Below are positions 42,501 through 52,062 of a DNA stretch of 64,000 nucleotides, in pieces (the first letter of the stretch is position 1; every line of letters begins with the position of its first letter). The translations under genes and the position numbers were made by a program. The notes under the pieces were generated by a model. That model was not told the origin of the DNA. It saw nothing but the letters and a program-made list of their open reading frames with translations, and ran no database searches. This DNA is from Levilactobacillus koreensis JCM 16448 (GTDB taxonomy: Bacteria > Bacillota > Bacilli > Lactobacillales > Lactobacillaceae), in the NCBI RefSeq assembly GCF_001435525.1, contig NZ_AZDP01000079.1, positions 25,832-89,831 on the forward strand. The letters run 5' to 3'.

Positions 42501-45500
42501 TGCCAGCATCATCCTTCGTTACCTTCGTCGTATCATGTTCAAACGTCGGTTGTGACCCTGGCTCCCCAGCATTAACGATGGTTTGAACATCATCACCAGT
42601 CTTCAACGTTGCCTTTGTACCATCAGGCGCAATCGACTGCTGGTCGACTGTCTGACCGGATTTTTGTTCCGTTACATTCCGGTCTCCAGTAGCTGGATCG
42701 TAGGTGTAGGTCGTTTGACTATCATCTGGCCATTGCTTAATGGCCTTAATAACATTGCCATTGGCATCTTTCGTTATGGTCGTATCACCATTGGTCTGCG
42801 TCGTGTCGTGTTTAAACGTTGGCGCTGCGCCTGGCTTTTCAGCATCAACAAGAGTTTCAACACCATCACCAGTAGCCAACGTTGCTTTCGGAGAATCAGG
42901 TGTGATTGTCTTCGTATCAACAATCTTACCGCCTTTTTGCTCCGTCACCGTCTGCGTCTTCTTGACTGGATCGTAGGTGTAATCAGTTTGACTGCCATCG
43001 GCCCACTGCTTGGTTACTTTGATAACATTGCCAGCATCGTCTTTCGTCGTGGCAGTAACGTTACCAGCAGCATCCTTCGTGGTCTGCGTCGTGTCATGTT
43101 CAAACGTTGGTTGTGACCCTGGTTGCCCAGCGTTAACGATGGTCTTAGCATTGTCACCACTCGCCAATGTCGCCTTACCATCAGGTGCAATCGACTGCGT
43201 GTCGACTGTCTTACCGTCTTTTTGTTCCGTCACTGACTGATCTCCAGTAGCTGGATCGTAGGTGTACGTCGTTTGACTATCATCCGGCCATTGCTTAACG
43301 ACCTTGATGACATTGCCATTGGCATCTTTCGTTGTGGTCGTATCACCCGTGGTCTGCGTCGTGTCATGTTTAAACGTTGGCTGTTCACCTGGCGTCTCTA
43401 CATCAACAGTGGTTTCAACACCATCACCAGTAGACAACGTTACTTTCGGCGCATCAGGCGTGATTGTCTTAGAATCAACAGTCTTACCGTCTTTTTGCTC
43501 CGTCACTGATTGCTTACCGGTGGCTGGATCGTAGGTGTAATCAGTTTGATTGCCATCGGCCCAGTTCTTGGTTACTTTGATAACATTGCCAGCATCATCT
43601 TTCGTCGTGGCAGTAACGTTACCAGCATCGTCCTTCGTTGTCGCAGTTGTGTTATGTTCAAACGTTGGTTGTGACCCTGGTTTCCCAGCATCAACGATAG
43701 TTTCAACGTCACCAGCAGATAACGTTGCCTGCGTATCTTTAGGCTCAAGGTCCTTTTCGGCGACTGTCTGACTGTCCTTTTGATCCGTTACTGTCCGCTT
43801 ACCAGTCATTGGGTCGTAGGTGTAAGTCGTTTGGCTGTCATCGGTCCATGGCTTAACTACTTTGACAACATTACCATTGGTATCTTTCGTCGTGATAGTA
43901 CCATCAACCGCGGTCTGCGTGGTGTCATGTTCAAATACTGGCAGATTGGTTGTCGGATCAAGCGCAACGACAGTGCTCGTATTGGTACCCTCGCCATCAG
44001 ATAGCGTGACCTTAGAACCAGGGGTAAGGTCCTGTTGGTCAACCTGTGCCCCATTCTTTTGCTCCGTCACCGTCTTGTTACCAGTGGCTGGATCATTGAC
44101 GTAAGTCGTTTGGCTACCATCAGGCCACTTCTTATCAATCTTAACCACGTTGCCGGCCGAATCTTTTTCAGTGATTGTCGTACTGCCATCGGGACCAACA
44201 ACATTGCCCAAGACCTTCAACTGACCAGGAACAACGGTCAACGCATAATTTGAATTGGCGGATTTTGCCCCAATTGCGTATGTCCCAACTTCCTTGCCAT
44301 CTGGTTCTTCGTAGCTCAAGTCTAACTGCGGTTGAACATGGACTGGTGAACCATCAACTACTACCGTTGACTGGTTTTCGGGAATTGGGTCGCCTGCATT
44401 CATGGCCTGGTTGTCCACTGTAACGGTGACTGTCCGTTTTGCAACGGTCAGAGTACCGGTACCAAAGTCGGTAAAGTCATAATTAGGATTGTCGTCGGCC
44501 AATCGCGTTTTTGCGGCCTGCGTCAATTGAATCGTGTAGTTGCCGCCAGCTTGTAAGTCAGCTGCAACTACAGACTTGCCGGTTGCATTGTCAATAATTT
44601 CAAAATCAGTCTGTTCGATTGTGACATCAGGACCAGTAACCGTTGCCGTCAATTGAGGCAGCGATGGATCATCATACGTAGAGTTAGCATCACCAACTGC
44701 CACGCTAGCGGCTACTTGGAAAATCTTCAACGCCCCATTCTCAAGAGTTACCTTGTAGTTCGCTGAATTAGCATTCCCAGTAATCGCATACGTCCCAGCA
44801 TTAGTTTCAGAGATTGAATTTAAGGTAACACCGAGTGCATCCTCGCTGTCGCCATTGGCTAGCTTATCAGTTGCTGCAATGCTGAAGCCATTCGCACCGT
44901 GCGCCTTACCATCATAAGTGGCAGTGACATCATTAATTTTTACCGTAATTGGCTTCTTGGTCACAGTCAATGCATCTGTACCAAAGCTAAGGTTGTAGTT
45001 ACCATTAGCCTTACTCAAATTATCTTGAGCAGTCTTCGTCAATTGTACTGTGTAACTGCCACCAGCTTGTAGTTTATCAGCAGTTACCACAGCTTTTGTA
45101 TCTGTATTGACAATCTCAAAATTGTCCGCGCTAAGTTCACTAGCCGTTGCTCCATTAACTGAAATTAACAAGCTTGGCAATGAATCACCATAGGTCACAC
45201 TAGTACCCTTAACGGCCACGTTACCGTCCGCTTGGTCAATCTTTAGCGTTCCATCTTTAAGTGTCACATCATAGTTCGTTGAATCAGCTTTTCCAGTAAT
45301 CGCATACGTCCCAACATTAGTTTCAGAGATTGGATTTAGGGTAACACCCAGTGCAGCATCGCTGTCGCCATTGGCTAGCTTATCAGTTGCTGCAATACTA
45401 AAGCCATTTGCACCATGTACCGTGCCATCATAAGGGGTATCAACATTATTAATTTGAACCGTAATTGGCTTCTTGACCACAGTCAATGCATCTGTACCAA

Positions 45501-48500
45501 AGCTAAGCTTGTAGTTACTATTAGTCTTACTCAAAGCATCTTGAGCAGTCTTCGTCAATTGTACCGTGTAACTACCACCAGCTTGTAGTTTATCAGCAGT
45601 TACAACAGATTTTGTTTTCGTATCGACAATCTCAAAATTGTCCGCGCTAAGTTCACTAGCCGTTGCTCCATTAACTGAGACTGACAAACTTGGCAATGAA
45701 TTGCCATAAACTACATTGGTACCCGTTACGGCCACATTGCCGTCCGCTTGATCAATTTTTAGCGTTCCATCTTCAAGCGTTACATCATAGTTCGCTGAAA
45801 CAGCATTTCCAGTAATCGCATACGTCCCAGCATCGGTCTTAGAAATCGGAGTCAGAGTAACACCGAGTGCACTCTCACTGTCGCCATTGGCTAGCTTATC
45901 ATCCGCTGCAATGCTGAAACCATTCGCACCGTGCACGGCACCATCATAAGTGGTAGTGACATCATTAATCTTCACCGTAATTGGCCGTTTCGTGACAGTC
46001 AATCCACCCGCAACAAACTTAAGGGCGTAGTTAGGGTTAGCCTTGCTTAAGGCGTCTTGAGCGGTAGCGGTCAATTGTAACGCGTACTTGCCACCTGCTG
46101 GTAACCGGTCAGCACTGACGACAGTCTTTGTAGCATCCACAATTTCAAAGTTGCTTGAGCTGAGTTCACTAGCGGTCCCATTAACCGTTACGCTAATGTT
46201 TGCTGGCAAGTTGTTACCATAAACCACGCTAGCATCGGCAACTGTGGCCGTCCCAGCAATCGGTGCAATCGTGAAGGCCCCCTCGTTTTCAAAGAAAACC
46301 TTATAATTGCCATCAGTAGCGGCCGTCCCAGTAATCTTATAGGTCCCGGCGTTGTCCCCAGTTTCTCGAGTTAACGTCACGCCTAAGTTATCCTTCGTAT
46401 CTGGGGCAACCAATGTGCCGTTGGCCTCACCGGTGGCAGTGGTTGCTGGAATGGTGAACGTCAAGGCTGGATCGGTCGCAACACCATAATCCTTGCCACC
46501 ATCTTCAATGTGAACCGTAATTGCCCGTTGTGTAACGGTCAATGTGTTCTCACCAAAGCTAAGGTTGTAGTTAGGATTGGAAGTCTTCAAGTCGTCTTGA
46601 GCAGCCTGAGTCAATCGAATTGTGTAATCGCCACCGGCCTGTAACTGACCCGTAGCAACTGCGTTTGTTTTGTTATCGAAAATTTCAAAATCAGTATTAT
46701 CCAGTGTGGTCTTTAACCCCGTATCGCTGTTGGTTACCGCAAATGTTGGTAACGCATCACCATAGCCCACAGTAGCGTCTTTGACGTTAACGCTGGCGGC
46801 TTTTTGAGCGATAGTCAAAGTGCCATCTAGGACGGTAACATCATAGTCCTTTGCCGCTGAGGAACCCTTAATGGCATACGTGCCAGCGTTGGTTTCAGCA
46901 GTTGGCGTCAGCGTCACCTTCAAATCAGCAGGCGTGTCAGTACCAGCCAACTTGTCACCATTCGCAATCGCGAAGCCTAATTGATCAACCTGATAGGGCG
47001 TGCCGTCATAATCAGCGGCAACATTATTAGCCTGCACCGTAATTGGCTTTGGGACAATGATAAAGGTTCCCTGATTAATCGTCACGTCATAATTCTTGTT
47101 TGCCGTTGCAGTACCGGTAATCGCGTAGGTGCCAGCATCTTCGCCAGTGACCCGCGTCAGGCGGACACCCAGAGTAGAAACATCATCACCGTTGACCATA
47201 GCAGCCTTCACTGAATTATTGTCTAGACTCAGAACTGGTTTGGTACTGCCATCATCATAAGTCTTGCTGACATTTGCGGCAGCAATCGTAACTGGCCGTG
47301 CAGTCACGGTCAGAGTAGCTGTGCCAAAAGTGTCGAAGTTGTAATTTTTATCGTCCTTCAAGGCGGTCTGAGCAGCATCGCTATAACGAATCGTGTACTT
47401 GCCACCAACTTGCAACTGGTTGACAGCAACTTTACCATCAGCATCGTCGATTTCAAAATCATCTTGCGTCAGGTTAAGCCGGGGATCGTTATCACCAGCC
47501 ACCGTACCCAGGTCATATTTGACGCCGGCCAGCTTTCCATCAACGCCACCATATTGCAGACTGGTGTTAGTGATGGTTGGCTTGGCATCGACTGGATTAA
47601 TCGTGAGCGCTGCTGACGTGTAGAGACCAGCATTGGTGTTAGTTGTCAAGCTCTTAAGATATGTCCGTCCAGCATCCGTCAGCTTGAAGTAATAGGTCCC
47701 GGCATCTTTAGGTGTGACGTGGGTATCTGAGTCTGTGGCACTAACATAGTAATAGAAAGCTGGATTGTCAAAACCAGCCTTTTGGTCAGCGGTCAGCGTT
47801 GCCCCGAAGTTAGTACCAACGGTCACATCAGGGTAGCCTAAATCTTGGCCGTAGTCCTTTGACCAAGAAACAAAGGTCGCCAGGCTTGCCACCGCGGCAT
47901 CATTAGTCGTCGTCAGGTTGTCCAGGTCATTTTGGAACGTCGTCATGGTGTCGTCCATGTTAGCCAAAGCACTATACCCGGCTTGACCCTTTTCAAAGAT
48001 TGTCTCTGGATCTGTAGAATCCTCGGCGGCCTGTAAAGCAGCCTTAGCCGTGGCATTACTCGTTGAAAGGTCGGTATACATATCATTAACAGAATCCAAC
48101 AGCTTCTTTGCCGCGTCCTTCTGCTCCTGTGTAATCCCCGTTAAGCCGACAAATTTATCATAAATAGCTTGCGTTTTCTTTTGGTAGTCGTCTGCTTTGG
48201 CTTGGTTGTCAGTAGCTTTCTGTAGCCACTTATCAAGCGTGGCCTTCGTTGGAACCAAGATACTCTTAGTATCCTGAGGCGCTGTAGAATTCGTGGAATC
48301 TGTCGCAGCGGCATTAGAAACCGTCGACCAAGTGTAGGCTGGCGTGCTACCGGCAGTGATAGCTTTACCATCTTCACCGATTGGTGTTGCATTGAGAGTA
48401 TCCGTGACGGATTGATTCGTCCCTACCGTTGCATTGGTCGTAACCTTTGTCCCGTCCATCGTCTCACCGGTAGCGGTGTAATAGTGTTCAATTGGGTTAG

Positions 48501-50541
48501 CAACATCAGTTTCTGTCGATGGTGTCGTACTCGTGTTGATTTTCACAATATCATTGGCAACCGTTTCGCCGGTAGCAGGGGCATCCAGAGCAACGGTCAC
48601 AGGGGTATAACCAGGAACTTGAATCACAACTGATTTACCGGCAACCGTGGTCACTTGAATAGGGTCCATGCCAGGAATCGGGTCCTCAGTCACTGAATCA
48701 ACTGGCGTAACGTTGGCTGTAAAGGCCTGACTGATAGGTAAACTAAACGCTTGGCTAGCATCCCCAGTCACCTTGTAACTGTAGTACGCCCCATCGGCAA
48801 TACTTGAATCGTCATTGATATAGTGAACCGTCCCATTACTTTTAGCAGTTTGGTCGCCATCGACAACATAAACGTTGCTAGTCGTACTTGCAGGAATCAC
48901 TGTAACCAGATTAGGATCTAAGGTTGGATCTGCAGCTACTGCCCGTTCCGCTGCCGCCTTCGTAGAGAATACAGAAATTGTGTCCCCAATGTTGGCAGTG
49001 ACTGGGGTCTTGGTACTTACAGGTGTGTCTCCGGGCGTAGAATCCGCCACTGTGACATCTACTGAAGCTGTCTTTGGTGTGTAGGTGAAGCTGTCGATCC
49101 TGGCGGAGTAATCATTATAGCTATCACCGGTAGAGGCAGCAATTGAGATTGAATATCCCGTTGTAATATCCTTTATCTGCCGGGAGAAGGTTGCTCCTCC
49201 AATAGTCACTGATAACGTCTGCGTGGCAGCGACATAGTTCGTTGTAAAATCATTAAGTGGGGTAGTCTCCCGGGGATTCAAACTTAAGTCACTAGCGGCT
49301 TTCCAGGAATCAGCACTTTCAACGCCCTGTAGTGTCCCATTCGCATCCGTTGTTCGCCAGCCGAAGTAAGCCCCATTACCGGGATCTTTTAAATCCGAAT
49401 TAGAGTAGTCATCATACACAAAGCCAAAGGCATTATCCAAGCTACCTAAGCCTAACTGCCCACCAAGTTGACCTGTCGTTGCTTTAGCAGGATCTCCAGG
49501 TGCAAAAATAATACCAACACTGTCAGCGCCACCAGATGTCACAGTCCCAATTCCCAAGGCGCCTTTCATATTAAAATCGTGATTAAAATCAATCTCATGT
49601 TCAAAAGAGACATGGGCGACTTGATGACCTGTTGTTGGCATTTTTAACCCTGATCCAGAATAAACAATATGGGATACTTTATCTGTCAATTTTACCGATC
49701 CATCATCACCAATCGGTACTACTACTTTGTTTAGAGTTCCATTAGGCTGGAGATTGGCTTTGCTACGACTTTCAACCGTATCAATAAAGTGATCCTTGAT
49801 TTGGCTACCGGATAGCGTAACTCCAGATTCATCCGTATTGCCAACCTTAACTGTCTGTCCTGGCGTTAAGGTTTGATATTGCTTATCAGTCGGCGTATCT
49901 GCTGCCGCGTCGTTAAGAGAAAGACTCTCTGGTACAACACTTCTCATAGAAGCTAGATAAAATAATTGGTTATAGCCGGCCTCTTGACCTGCTGGTACTG
50001 CCTCTGACACTTTAGGTGCAGCTACTTCTGGCGCTGGTGTTGCCTCTGATGCCTTAGGTGCAACTGGTTCTGGCGCCGGTGCTGCCTCTGATGCCTTAGG
50101 TGCAACTGATTCTGGCGCCGGTGCTGCCTCTGATGCCTTAGGTGCAACTGATTCTGGCGCCGGCGCTGCCTCTGATGCCTTAGGTGCAACTGATTCTGGC
50201 GCTGCTGCTGCCGATGACGTCTTAGGTGCAACTGATTCTGGCGCTGCCTCTGATGTCTTAGGTGCTGCTGGTGCTGCCGCTTCTGACGCTGGTGCTGCTG
50301 ATGATGATGCCCCTATAACAGCAGTCCCAGTAGTTTTCGGCGCGGACGACGAAGAAACCTCCGCAGATGGCGTTTCCGTTGCCGCGTGGACATCAACCGT
50401 TCCCGTACTTTCCGCGATAGCTACTGCGGACAAACTAACTAGTAACGTCCCAAATAAACGGGTCTTGATTTTCCAGCCCGTGTGCCCCTTGTATAAAATG
50501 AAATTTTTCTTTGTCATTTGATTTGCCGCTTTTTGTCTCAA
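39589..50541 (-). CDS. Giant LPQTG-anchored adhesin 2: lectin-like domain, MBG repeats, YD-like repeats (3650 aa)
   Basis: I start at TTG 50541 (AGGGAGAGG 6 nt upstream, same place as the TTG of adhesin 1); TTG 50562 would put the ribosome site inside the gene. Order, approximate residues: KxYKxGKxW-type signal (FILYKGHTGWKIKTRLFG); Ala/Pro/Ser/Glu linker 60-185 with 14-residue repeats (APESVAPKASEAAP); L-type lectin domain 310-490 (HVSFEHEIDFNHDF, FTYTPK); Ig-like stretch; helical segment 764-890; about 13 MBG-type repeats 980-2107 (RPITVKINDVTTTYDG and VYGNSLPSL types alternate); 15 YD-like repeats of about 95 residues 2107-3515 (GNVVKVTKQWTDGSQTAYTY); basic linker; LPQTG near 3615, membrane segment and RRRSH tail. 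Expected to be sortase-linked and adhesive. It shares the whole plan with adhesin 1, but repeat numbers differ. Confidence 0.93.
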   Translation of the reverse strand: MRQKAANQMTKKNFILYKGHTGWKIKTRLFGTLLVSLSAVAIAESTGTVDVHAATETPSAEVSSSSAPKTTGTAVIGASSSAAPASEAAAPAAPKTSEAAPESVAPKTSSAAAAPESVAPKASEAAPAPESVAPKASEAAPAPESVAPKASEAAPAPEPVAPKASEATPAPEVAAPKVSEAVPAGQEAGYNQLFYLASMRSVVPESLSLNDAAADTPTDKQYQTLTPGQTVKVGNTDESGVTLSGSQIKDHFIDTVESRSKANLQPNGTLNKVVVPIGDDGSVKLTDKVSHIVYSGSGLKMPTTGHQVAHVSFEHEIDFNHDFNMKGALGIGTVTSGGADSVGIIFAPGDPAKATTGQLGGQLGLGSLDNAFGFVYDDYSNSDLKDPGNGAYFGWRTTDANGTLQGVESADSWKAASDLSLNPRETTPLNDFTTNYVAATQTLSVTIGGATFSRQIKDITTGYSISIAASTGDSYNDYSARIDSFTYTPKTASVDVTVADSTPGDTPVSTKTPVTANIGDTISVFSTKAAAERAVAADPTLDPNLVTVIPASTTSNVYVVDGDQTAKSNGTVHYINDDSSIADGAYYSYKVTGDASQAFSLPISQAFTANVTPVDSVTEDPIPGMDPIQVTTVAGKSVVIQVPGYTPVTVALDAPATGETVANDIVKINTSTTPSTETDVANPIEHYYTATGETMDGTKVTTNATVGTNQSVTDTLNATPIGEDGKAITAGSTPAYTWSTVSNAAATDSTNSTAPQDTKSILVPTKATLDKWLQKATDNQAKADDYQKKTQAIYDKFVGLTGITQEQKDAAKKLLDSVNDMYTDLSTSNATAKAALQAAEDSTDPETIFEKGQAGYSALANMDDTMTTFQNDLDNLTTTNDAAVASLATFVSWSKDYGQDLGYPDVTVGTNFGATLTADQKAGFDNPAFYYYVSATDSDTHVTPKDAGTYYFKLTDAGRTYLKSLTTNTNAGLYTSAALTINPVDAKPTITNTSLQYGGVDGKLAGVKYDLGTVAGDNDPRLNLTQDDFEIDDADGKVAVNQLQVGGKYTIRYSDAAQTALKDDKNYNFDTFGTATLTVTARPVTIAAANVSKTYDDGSTKPVLSLDNNSVKAAMVNGDDVSTLGVRLTRVTGEDAGTYAITGTATANKNYDVTINQGTFIIVPKPITVQANNVAADYDGTPYQVDQLGFAIANGDKLAGTDTPADLKVTLTPTAETNAGTYAIKGSSAAKDYDVTVLDGTLTIAQKAASVNVKDATVGYGDALPTFAVTNSDTGLKTTLDNTDFEIFDNKTNAVATGQLQAGGDYTIRLTQAAQDDLKTSNPNYNLSFGENTLTVTQRAITVHIEDGGKDYGVATDPALTFTIPATTATGEANGTLVAPDTKDNLGVTLTRETGDNAGTYKITGTAATDGNYKVFFENEGAFTIAPIAGTATVADASVVYGNNLPANISVTVNGTASELSSSNFEIVDATKTVVSADRLPAGGKYALQLTATAQDALSKANPNYALKFVAGGLTVTKRPITVKINDVTTTYDGAVHGANGFSIAADDKLANGDSESALGVTLTPISKTDAGTYAITGNAVSANYDVTLEDGTLKIDQADGNVAVTGTNVVYGNSLPSLSVSVNGATASELSADNFEIVDTKTKSVVTADKLQAGGSYTVQLTKTAQDALSKTNSNYKLSFGTDALTVVKKPITVQINNVDTPYDGTVHGANGFSIAATDKLANGDSDAALGVTLNPISETNVGTYAITGKADSTNYDVTLKDGTLKIDQADGNVAVKGTSVTYGDSLPSLLISVNGATASELSADNFEIVNTDTKAVVTADKLQAGGSYTVQLTKTAQDNLSKANGNYNLSFGTDALTVTKKPITVKINDVTATYDGKAHGANGFSIAATDKLANGDSEDALGVTLNSISETNAGTYAITGNANSANYKVTLENGALKIFQVAASVAVGDANSTYDDPSLPQLTATVTGPDVTIEQTDFEIIDNATGKSVVAADLQAGGNYTIQLTQAAKTRLADDNPNYDFTDFGTGTLTVAKRTVTVTVDNQAMNAGDPIPENQSTVVVDGSPVHVQPQLDLSYEEPDGKEVGTYAIGAKSANSNYALTVVPGQLKVLGNVVGPDGSTTITEKDSAGNVVKIDKKWPDGSQTTYVNDPATGNKTVTEQKNGAQVDQQDLTPGSKVTLSDGEGTNTSTVVALDPTTNLPVFEHDTTQTAVDGTITTKDTNGNVVKVVKPWTDDSQTTYTYDPMTGKRTVTDQKDSQTVAEKDLEPKDTQATLSAGDVETIVDAGKPGSQPTFEHNTTATTKDDAGNVTATTKDDAGNVIKVTKNWADGNQTDYTYDPATGKQSVTEQKDGKTVDSKTITPDAPKVTLSTGDGVETTVDVETPGEQPTFKHDTTQTTGDTTTTKDANGNVIKVVKQWPDDSQTTYTYDPATGDQSVTEQKDGKTVDTQSIAPDGKATLASGDNAKTIVNAGQPGSQPTFEHDTTQTTKDAAGNVTATTKDDAGNVIKVTKQWADGSQTDYTYDPVKKTQTVTEQKGGKIVDTKTITPDSPKATLATGDGVETLVDAEKPGAAPTFKHDTTQTNGDTTITKDANGNVIKAIKQWPDDSQTTYTYDPATGDRNVTEQKSGQTVDQQSIAPDGTKATLKTGDDVQTIVNAGEPGSQPTFEHDTTKVTKDDAGNVTATTKDNSGNVIKVVKQWTDGSQTSYTYDPVEKTQSVTEQKDGKVVDQKTFDKGSTKETLTNGGGVEPLVETFVAVLAPGTEPTFTHNTTQTATDKAGNVTDTTKDAAGNVINVTKQWTDGSKTTYAYDPTTGNGTVTEQKDGKTVDTKTITSDTPKATLSAGDGVDTLVDAGQPGSEPTFAHNTTQTTTDKAGNVTATTKDADGNVINVTKQWTDGGKTTYVYDPTTGNRTVTEEKAGKTVDQKTISPDGTTATLSAGEGIDTLVDAGQPGSEPTFEHDTTQTTKDAAGNVTATTKDADGNVVKVTKQWTDGSQTAYTYDPTTGKQTVTEQKDGKTVDQKTITADAPKTTLKSGDGVESTVTVDKPGTEPTFAHNTTQTATDKTGNVTDTTKDATGNVVKVTKHWTDGSQTAYTYDPATGQQTVTEQKDGQTVDRKAIADGKATLKSGDGVESIVTVDKPGAVPTFAHETTRTVTDKAGNVTDTTKDADGNVVKVTKHWTDGSETDYTYDPTTGNRTVTEQKDGKIVDQQTIAPDGTKATLKSSDGVETIVNAGQPGSQPTFAHDTTQTATDKFGNVTATTKDANGNVIKVTKRWIDGSETIYAYNPATGQRTVTEQNDGKLVDRQTIAPDSSKATLASGDGVETIVHTGQPGSQPTFEHETTQTTKDAAGNVTATTKDTDGDIVKVAKQWTDGSETIYAYDPTTGQRTVAEQRDGKTVDQQTIVSGASAVTLSDGAGGTATVKFAQSADAMPTFTHAPASHSTGVSVPTNNDADKKAVKVTKQWPDGIQVIYTYDPMSGQRTVRELKKGKLVAQRTMASGDVDAILPDGMGGTTTVKFDGSETEPIFTRQLADKINSRKVTSRKKTSKKSLKNAGATRNLQKQAGAAKALLNATGYRSAQAVSAGHAGATAVTERRQSRQQTAQQQANQQETELPQTGQKNESFLAQLGVILLALLITPFVRRRSH
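39990..44200 (-). repeat. Fifteen YD-like coding repeats of adhesin 2
   Basis: Units of about 285 nt encode GNVTATTKDADGNVVKVTKQ, YDPTTG and TVTEQKDGKTVD, ending PTFEHDTTQ. Some units alternate between a longer (TTKDAAGNVTATTKD) and a shorter (TTGDTTTTKD) head. The array is twice as long as that of adhesin 1. Confidence 0.88.
49990..50260 (-). repeat. 42-nt tandem repeats coding the Ala/Pro-rich linker of adhesin 2
   Basis: About six units such as GCCTTAGGTGCAACTGATTC (plus-strand reading) encode 14-residue steps APESVAPKASEAAP with few substitutions. Adhesin 1 has a non-repetitive linker here. Slippage could change linker length. Confidence 0.85.
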
Positions 50542-50970
50542 ACTTGACCTCTCCCTTTTCAACGGTGATGAACTCTCACGCGCTCAAGAACCGATTCATC
50601 TAGCCTTGAATCTCAATCCTCAATCCCTATATTCAATGGCCCACGACCCCTAACAACCAGTTAGTAAAATTACCTTTCACTGATTAGTCTGCATATAAGC
50701 ATTACGGCTAACCAGTAATAGTATTAACATAAATCAGCTTATCCATTTAAAGAGGGTCCCACGGCCTTCCTTATCATGTAAAATTCTGCCCTTTATCCAC
50801 TTTTGGCTATACGCTTAAAGTATGCGGGTTTAGCAACTAGTCATTTGCCTGCCGAATTTGCTCATTAGTTGAATATAACTGGTTTATAGTTAATCAGCCC
50901 AGCACCATGTATCAGTGACCAGAACCGTTTCGTCTACTAACCTTTTCGTGGCTGTTTTAATCATAACCAC
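50542..50970 (-). other. Long 5' leader of adhesin 2, no gene
   Basis: The stretch of about 430 nt between the best promoter and the start codon is AT-rich and without supported open frames. I see no known riboswitch. Confidence 0.5.
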
Positions 50971-50999
50971 ATTATAAGTGCGAAGTGGCTAACATTCAA
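50971..50999 (-). promoter_or_regulatory. Promoter of adhesin 2
   Basis: The minus strand has -35 TTGAAT (50994-50999) and a perfect -10 TATAAT (50971-50976) with a 17-nt spacer. Between here and 51512 I see no gene on either strand; the short frames there lack ribosome sites. A TTGACA occurs at about 51453 upstream of the next gene. Confidence 0.65.
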
Positions 51000-51512
51000 G
51001 GCGTTAATTCTTCACGGGAGATAATAGTCACAAATAATCTAATATGTTACCAAGGGTTATGCATTTCAATGTATATTAATTACCGTAATCGAAGCTGTCT
51101 GTCGGCCCACCTACTAAAATTCCTTCATATTATTCCTGCCTAAATCTGTTGCCAACCGCTTTTGCGTGCCAATCCGTATAAAACGTTCAGAAGAATTTCA
51201 AAAATAAAAATGGCTATGTCTTCCGAATCAGGCACAACCATTTATAATTCCCATCTCAATAGCACGATATTCGTCATTAAGCCGTCTTTCTCGACTCAGC
51301 GGATTAATCCAATCATTTCGCCATGTTGCCAGTTCTCACACTCATCATTAGCCAGCTTGGTAGGCAGCTCCTTTTTGGCCCAGTGCACCTCGCCAGTAGA
51401 GTACCATCCCCCACTGCGAACAATCACCTCCATCGGGCCCCCTTTGTTTTATTGACACCGACTAGTATACTTAAAGTACGTAGTGGCGCTTTGATCTGAA
51501 AGGGGATTTCCC

Positions 51513-51797
51513 ATGACTGAATATTTTCTGGTTAACCATCAGGATTATTTTGCAACCGGCTTTATTATTAACAACGGCGGCGCATACGTCGACACAGCCG
51601 CTGGCCTTGACGTTGCGGCAGCGGTGAAGACAGCTGATCCGGCGAGTGCCAAGACCGCGCTATACCATCAAGTCTTGACCCATCCTGCCGCCGGTAGCGA
51701 GCGCGACCAACTAACCGAACAGGAACAAGCTCAGTTGACCCAAAAGCTCGATGAGAATTTTAGCTTAATCAGCACGGATAACTTGGAAAGCTGCTAA
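51513..51797 (+). CDS. Hypothetical 94-aa cytoplasmic protein
   Basis: The product is acidic and Ala-rich, without signal peptide or membrane segment (TEYFLVNHQDYFATGFIINN, then GLDVAAAVKTADPASAK and LTEQEQAQLTQKLDENFSLI). I do not recognise a family. GAAAGGGGA precedes ATG. It lies 24 nt before a cysteine-rich small gene on the same strand and shares its terminator, so the two form an operon. Confidence 0.72.
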   Translation: MTEYFLVNHQDYFATGFIINNGGAYVDTAAGLDVAAAVKTADPASAKTALYHQVLTHPAAGSERDQLTEQEQAQLTQKLDENFSLISTDNLESC

Positions 51798-51821
51798 ACT
51801 ACTAAATACGAGGTGATCATA

Positions 51822-51998
51822 ATGACTGATAACGTTAAAAAGAACGAGACTAAAACAGACGACAATCCGTTTTGTCATGCTGGGATGACCTGTGCCCCCG
51901 GTTGCGGCTGCGCAAGTGCCGATGGCATCTGCCACTGCCCAATGATTTCTGACCGCAAATGTGCTTGCGACGGCTTCTGTGGCGTTCCTAAGCACTAG
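51822..51998 (+). CDS. Cysteine-rich 58-aa protein, possibly metal-binding
   Basis: The small protein contains nine cysteines in its last 42 residues, arranged FCHAGMTC, PGCGCA, ICHCP, KCACDGFC, with two His next to Cys. The CxC pairs resemble metallothionein-type metal thiolate sites, although the sequence does not match the bacterial SmtA pattern I know. The N-terminal 15 residues are charged. ATG 51822 follows GAGGTGAT; an in-frame upstream start at 51813 is less good. It is second in a two-gene operon. Zinc or copper binding is an inference from cysteine spacing. Confidence 0.72.
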   Translation: MTDNVKKNETKTDDNPFCHAGMTCAPGCGCASADGICHCPMISDRKCACDGFCGVPKH

Positions 51999-52019
51999 AA
52001 AATATGGTAATGTACAGCT

Positions 52020-52058
52020 AAAAGTGGCGATGTCTATAAAGGCACCGCCACTTTTTTG
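52020..52058 (+). terminator. Intrinsic terminator of the cysteine-rich gene operon
   Basis: AAAAGTGGCG...CGCCACTTTTTT forms a 10-bp stem with a T-run. Confidence 0.88.
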
Positions 52059-52062
52059 ACTT

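Noticed and set aside
40048-44423. Many plus-strand frames opposite the YD-like repeats of adhesin 2 (and likewise 15699-17006 opposite adhesin 1)
   Set aside because: They recur with the repeat period and are shadows of the coding repeats. No start signals or coding features of their own.
51162-51455. 97-codon plus-strand frame upstream of the 94-aa gene
   Set aside because: No ribosome site and no domain; it overlaps the TTGACA upstream of the next gene, so probably noncoding.
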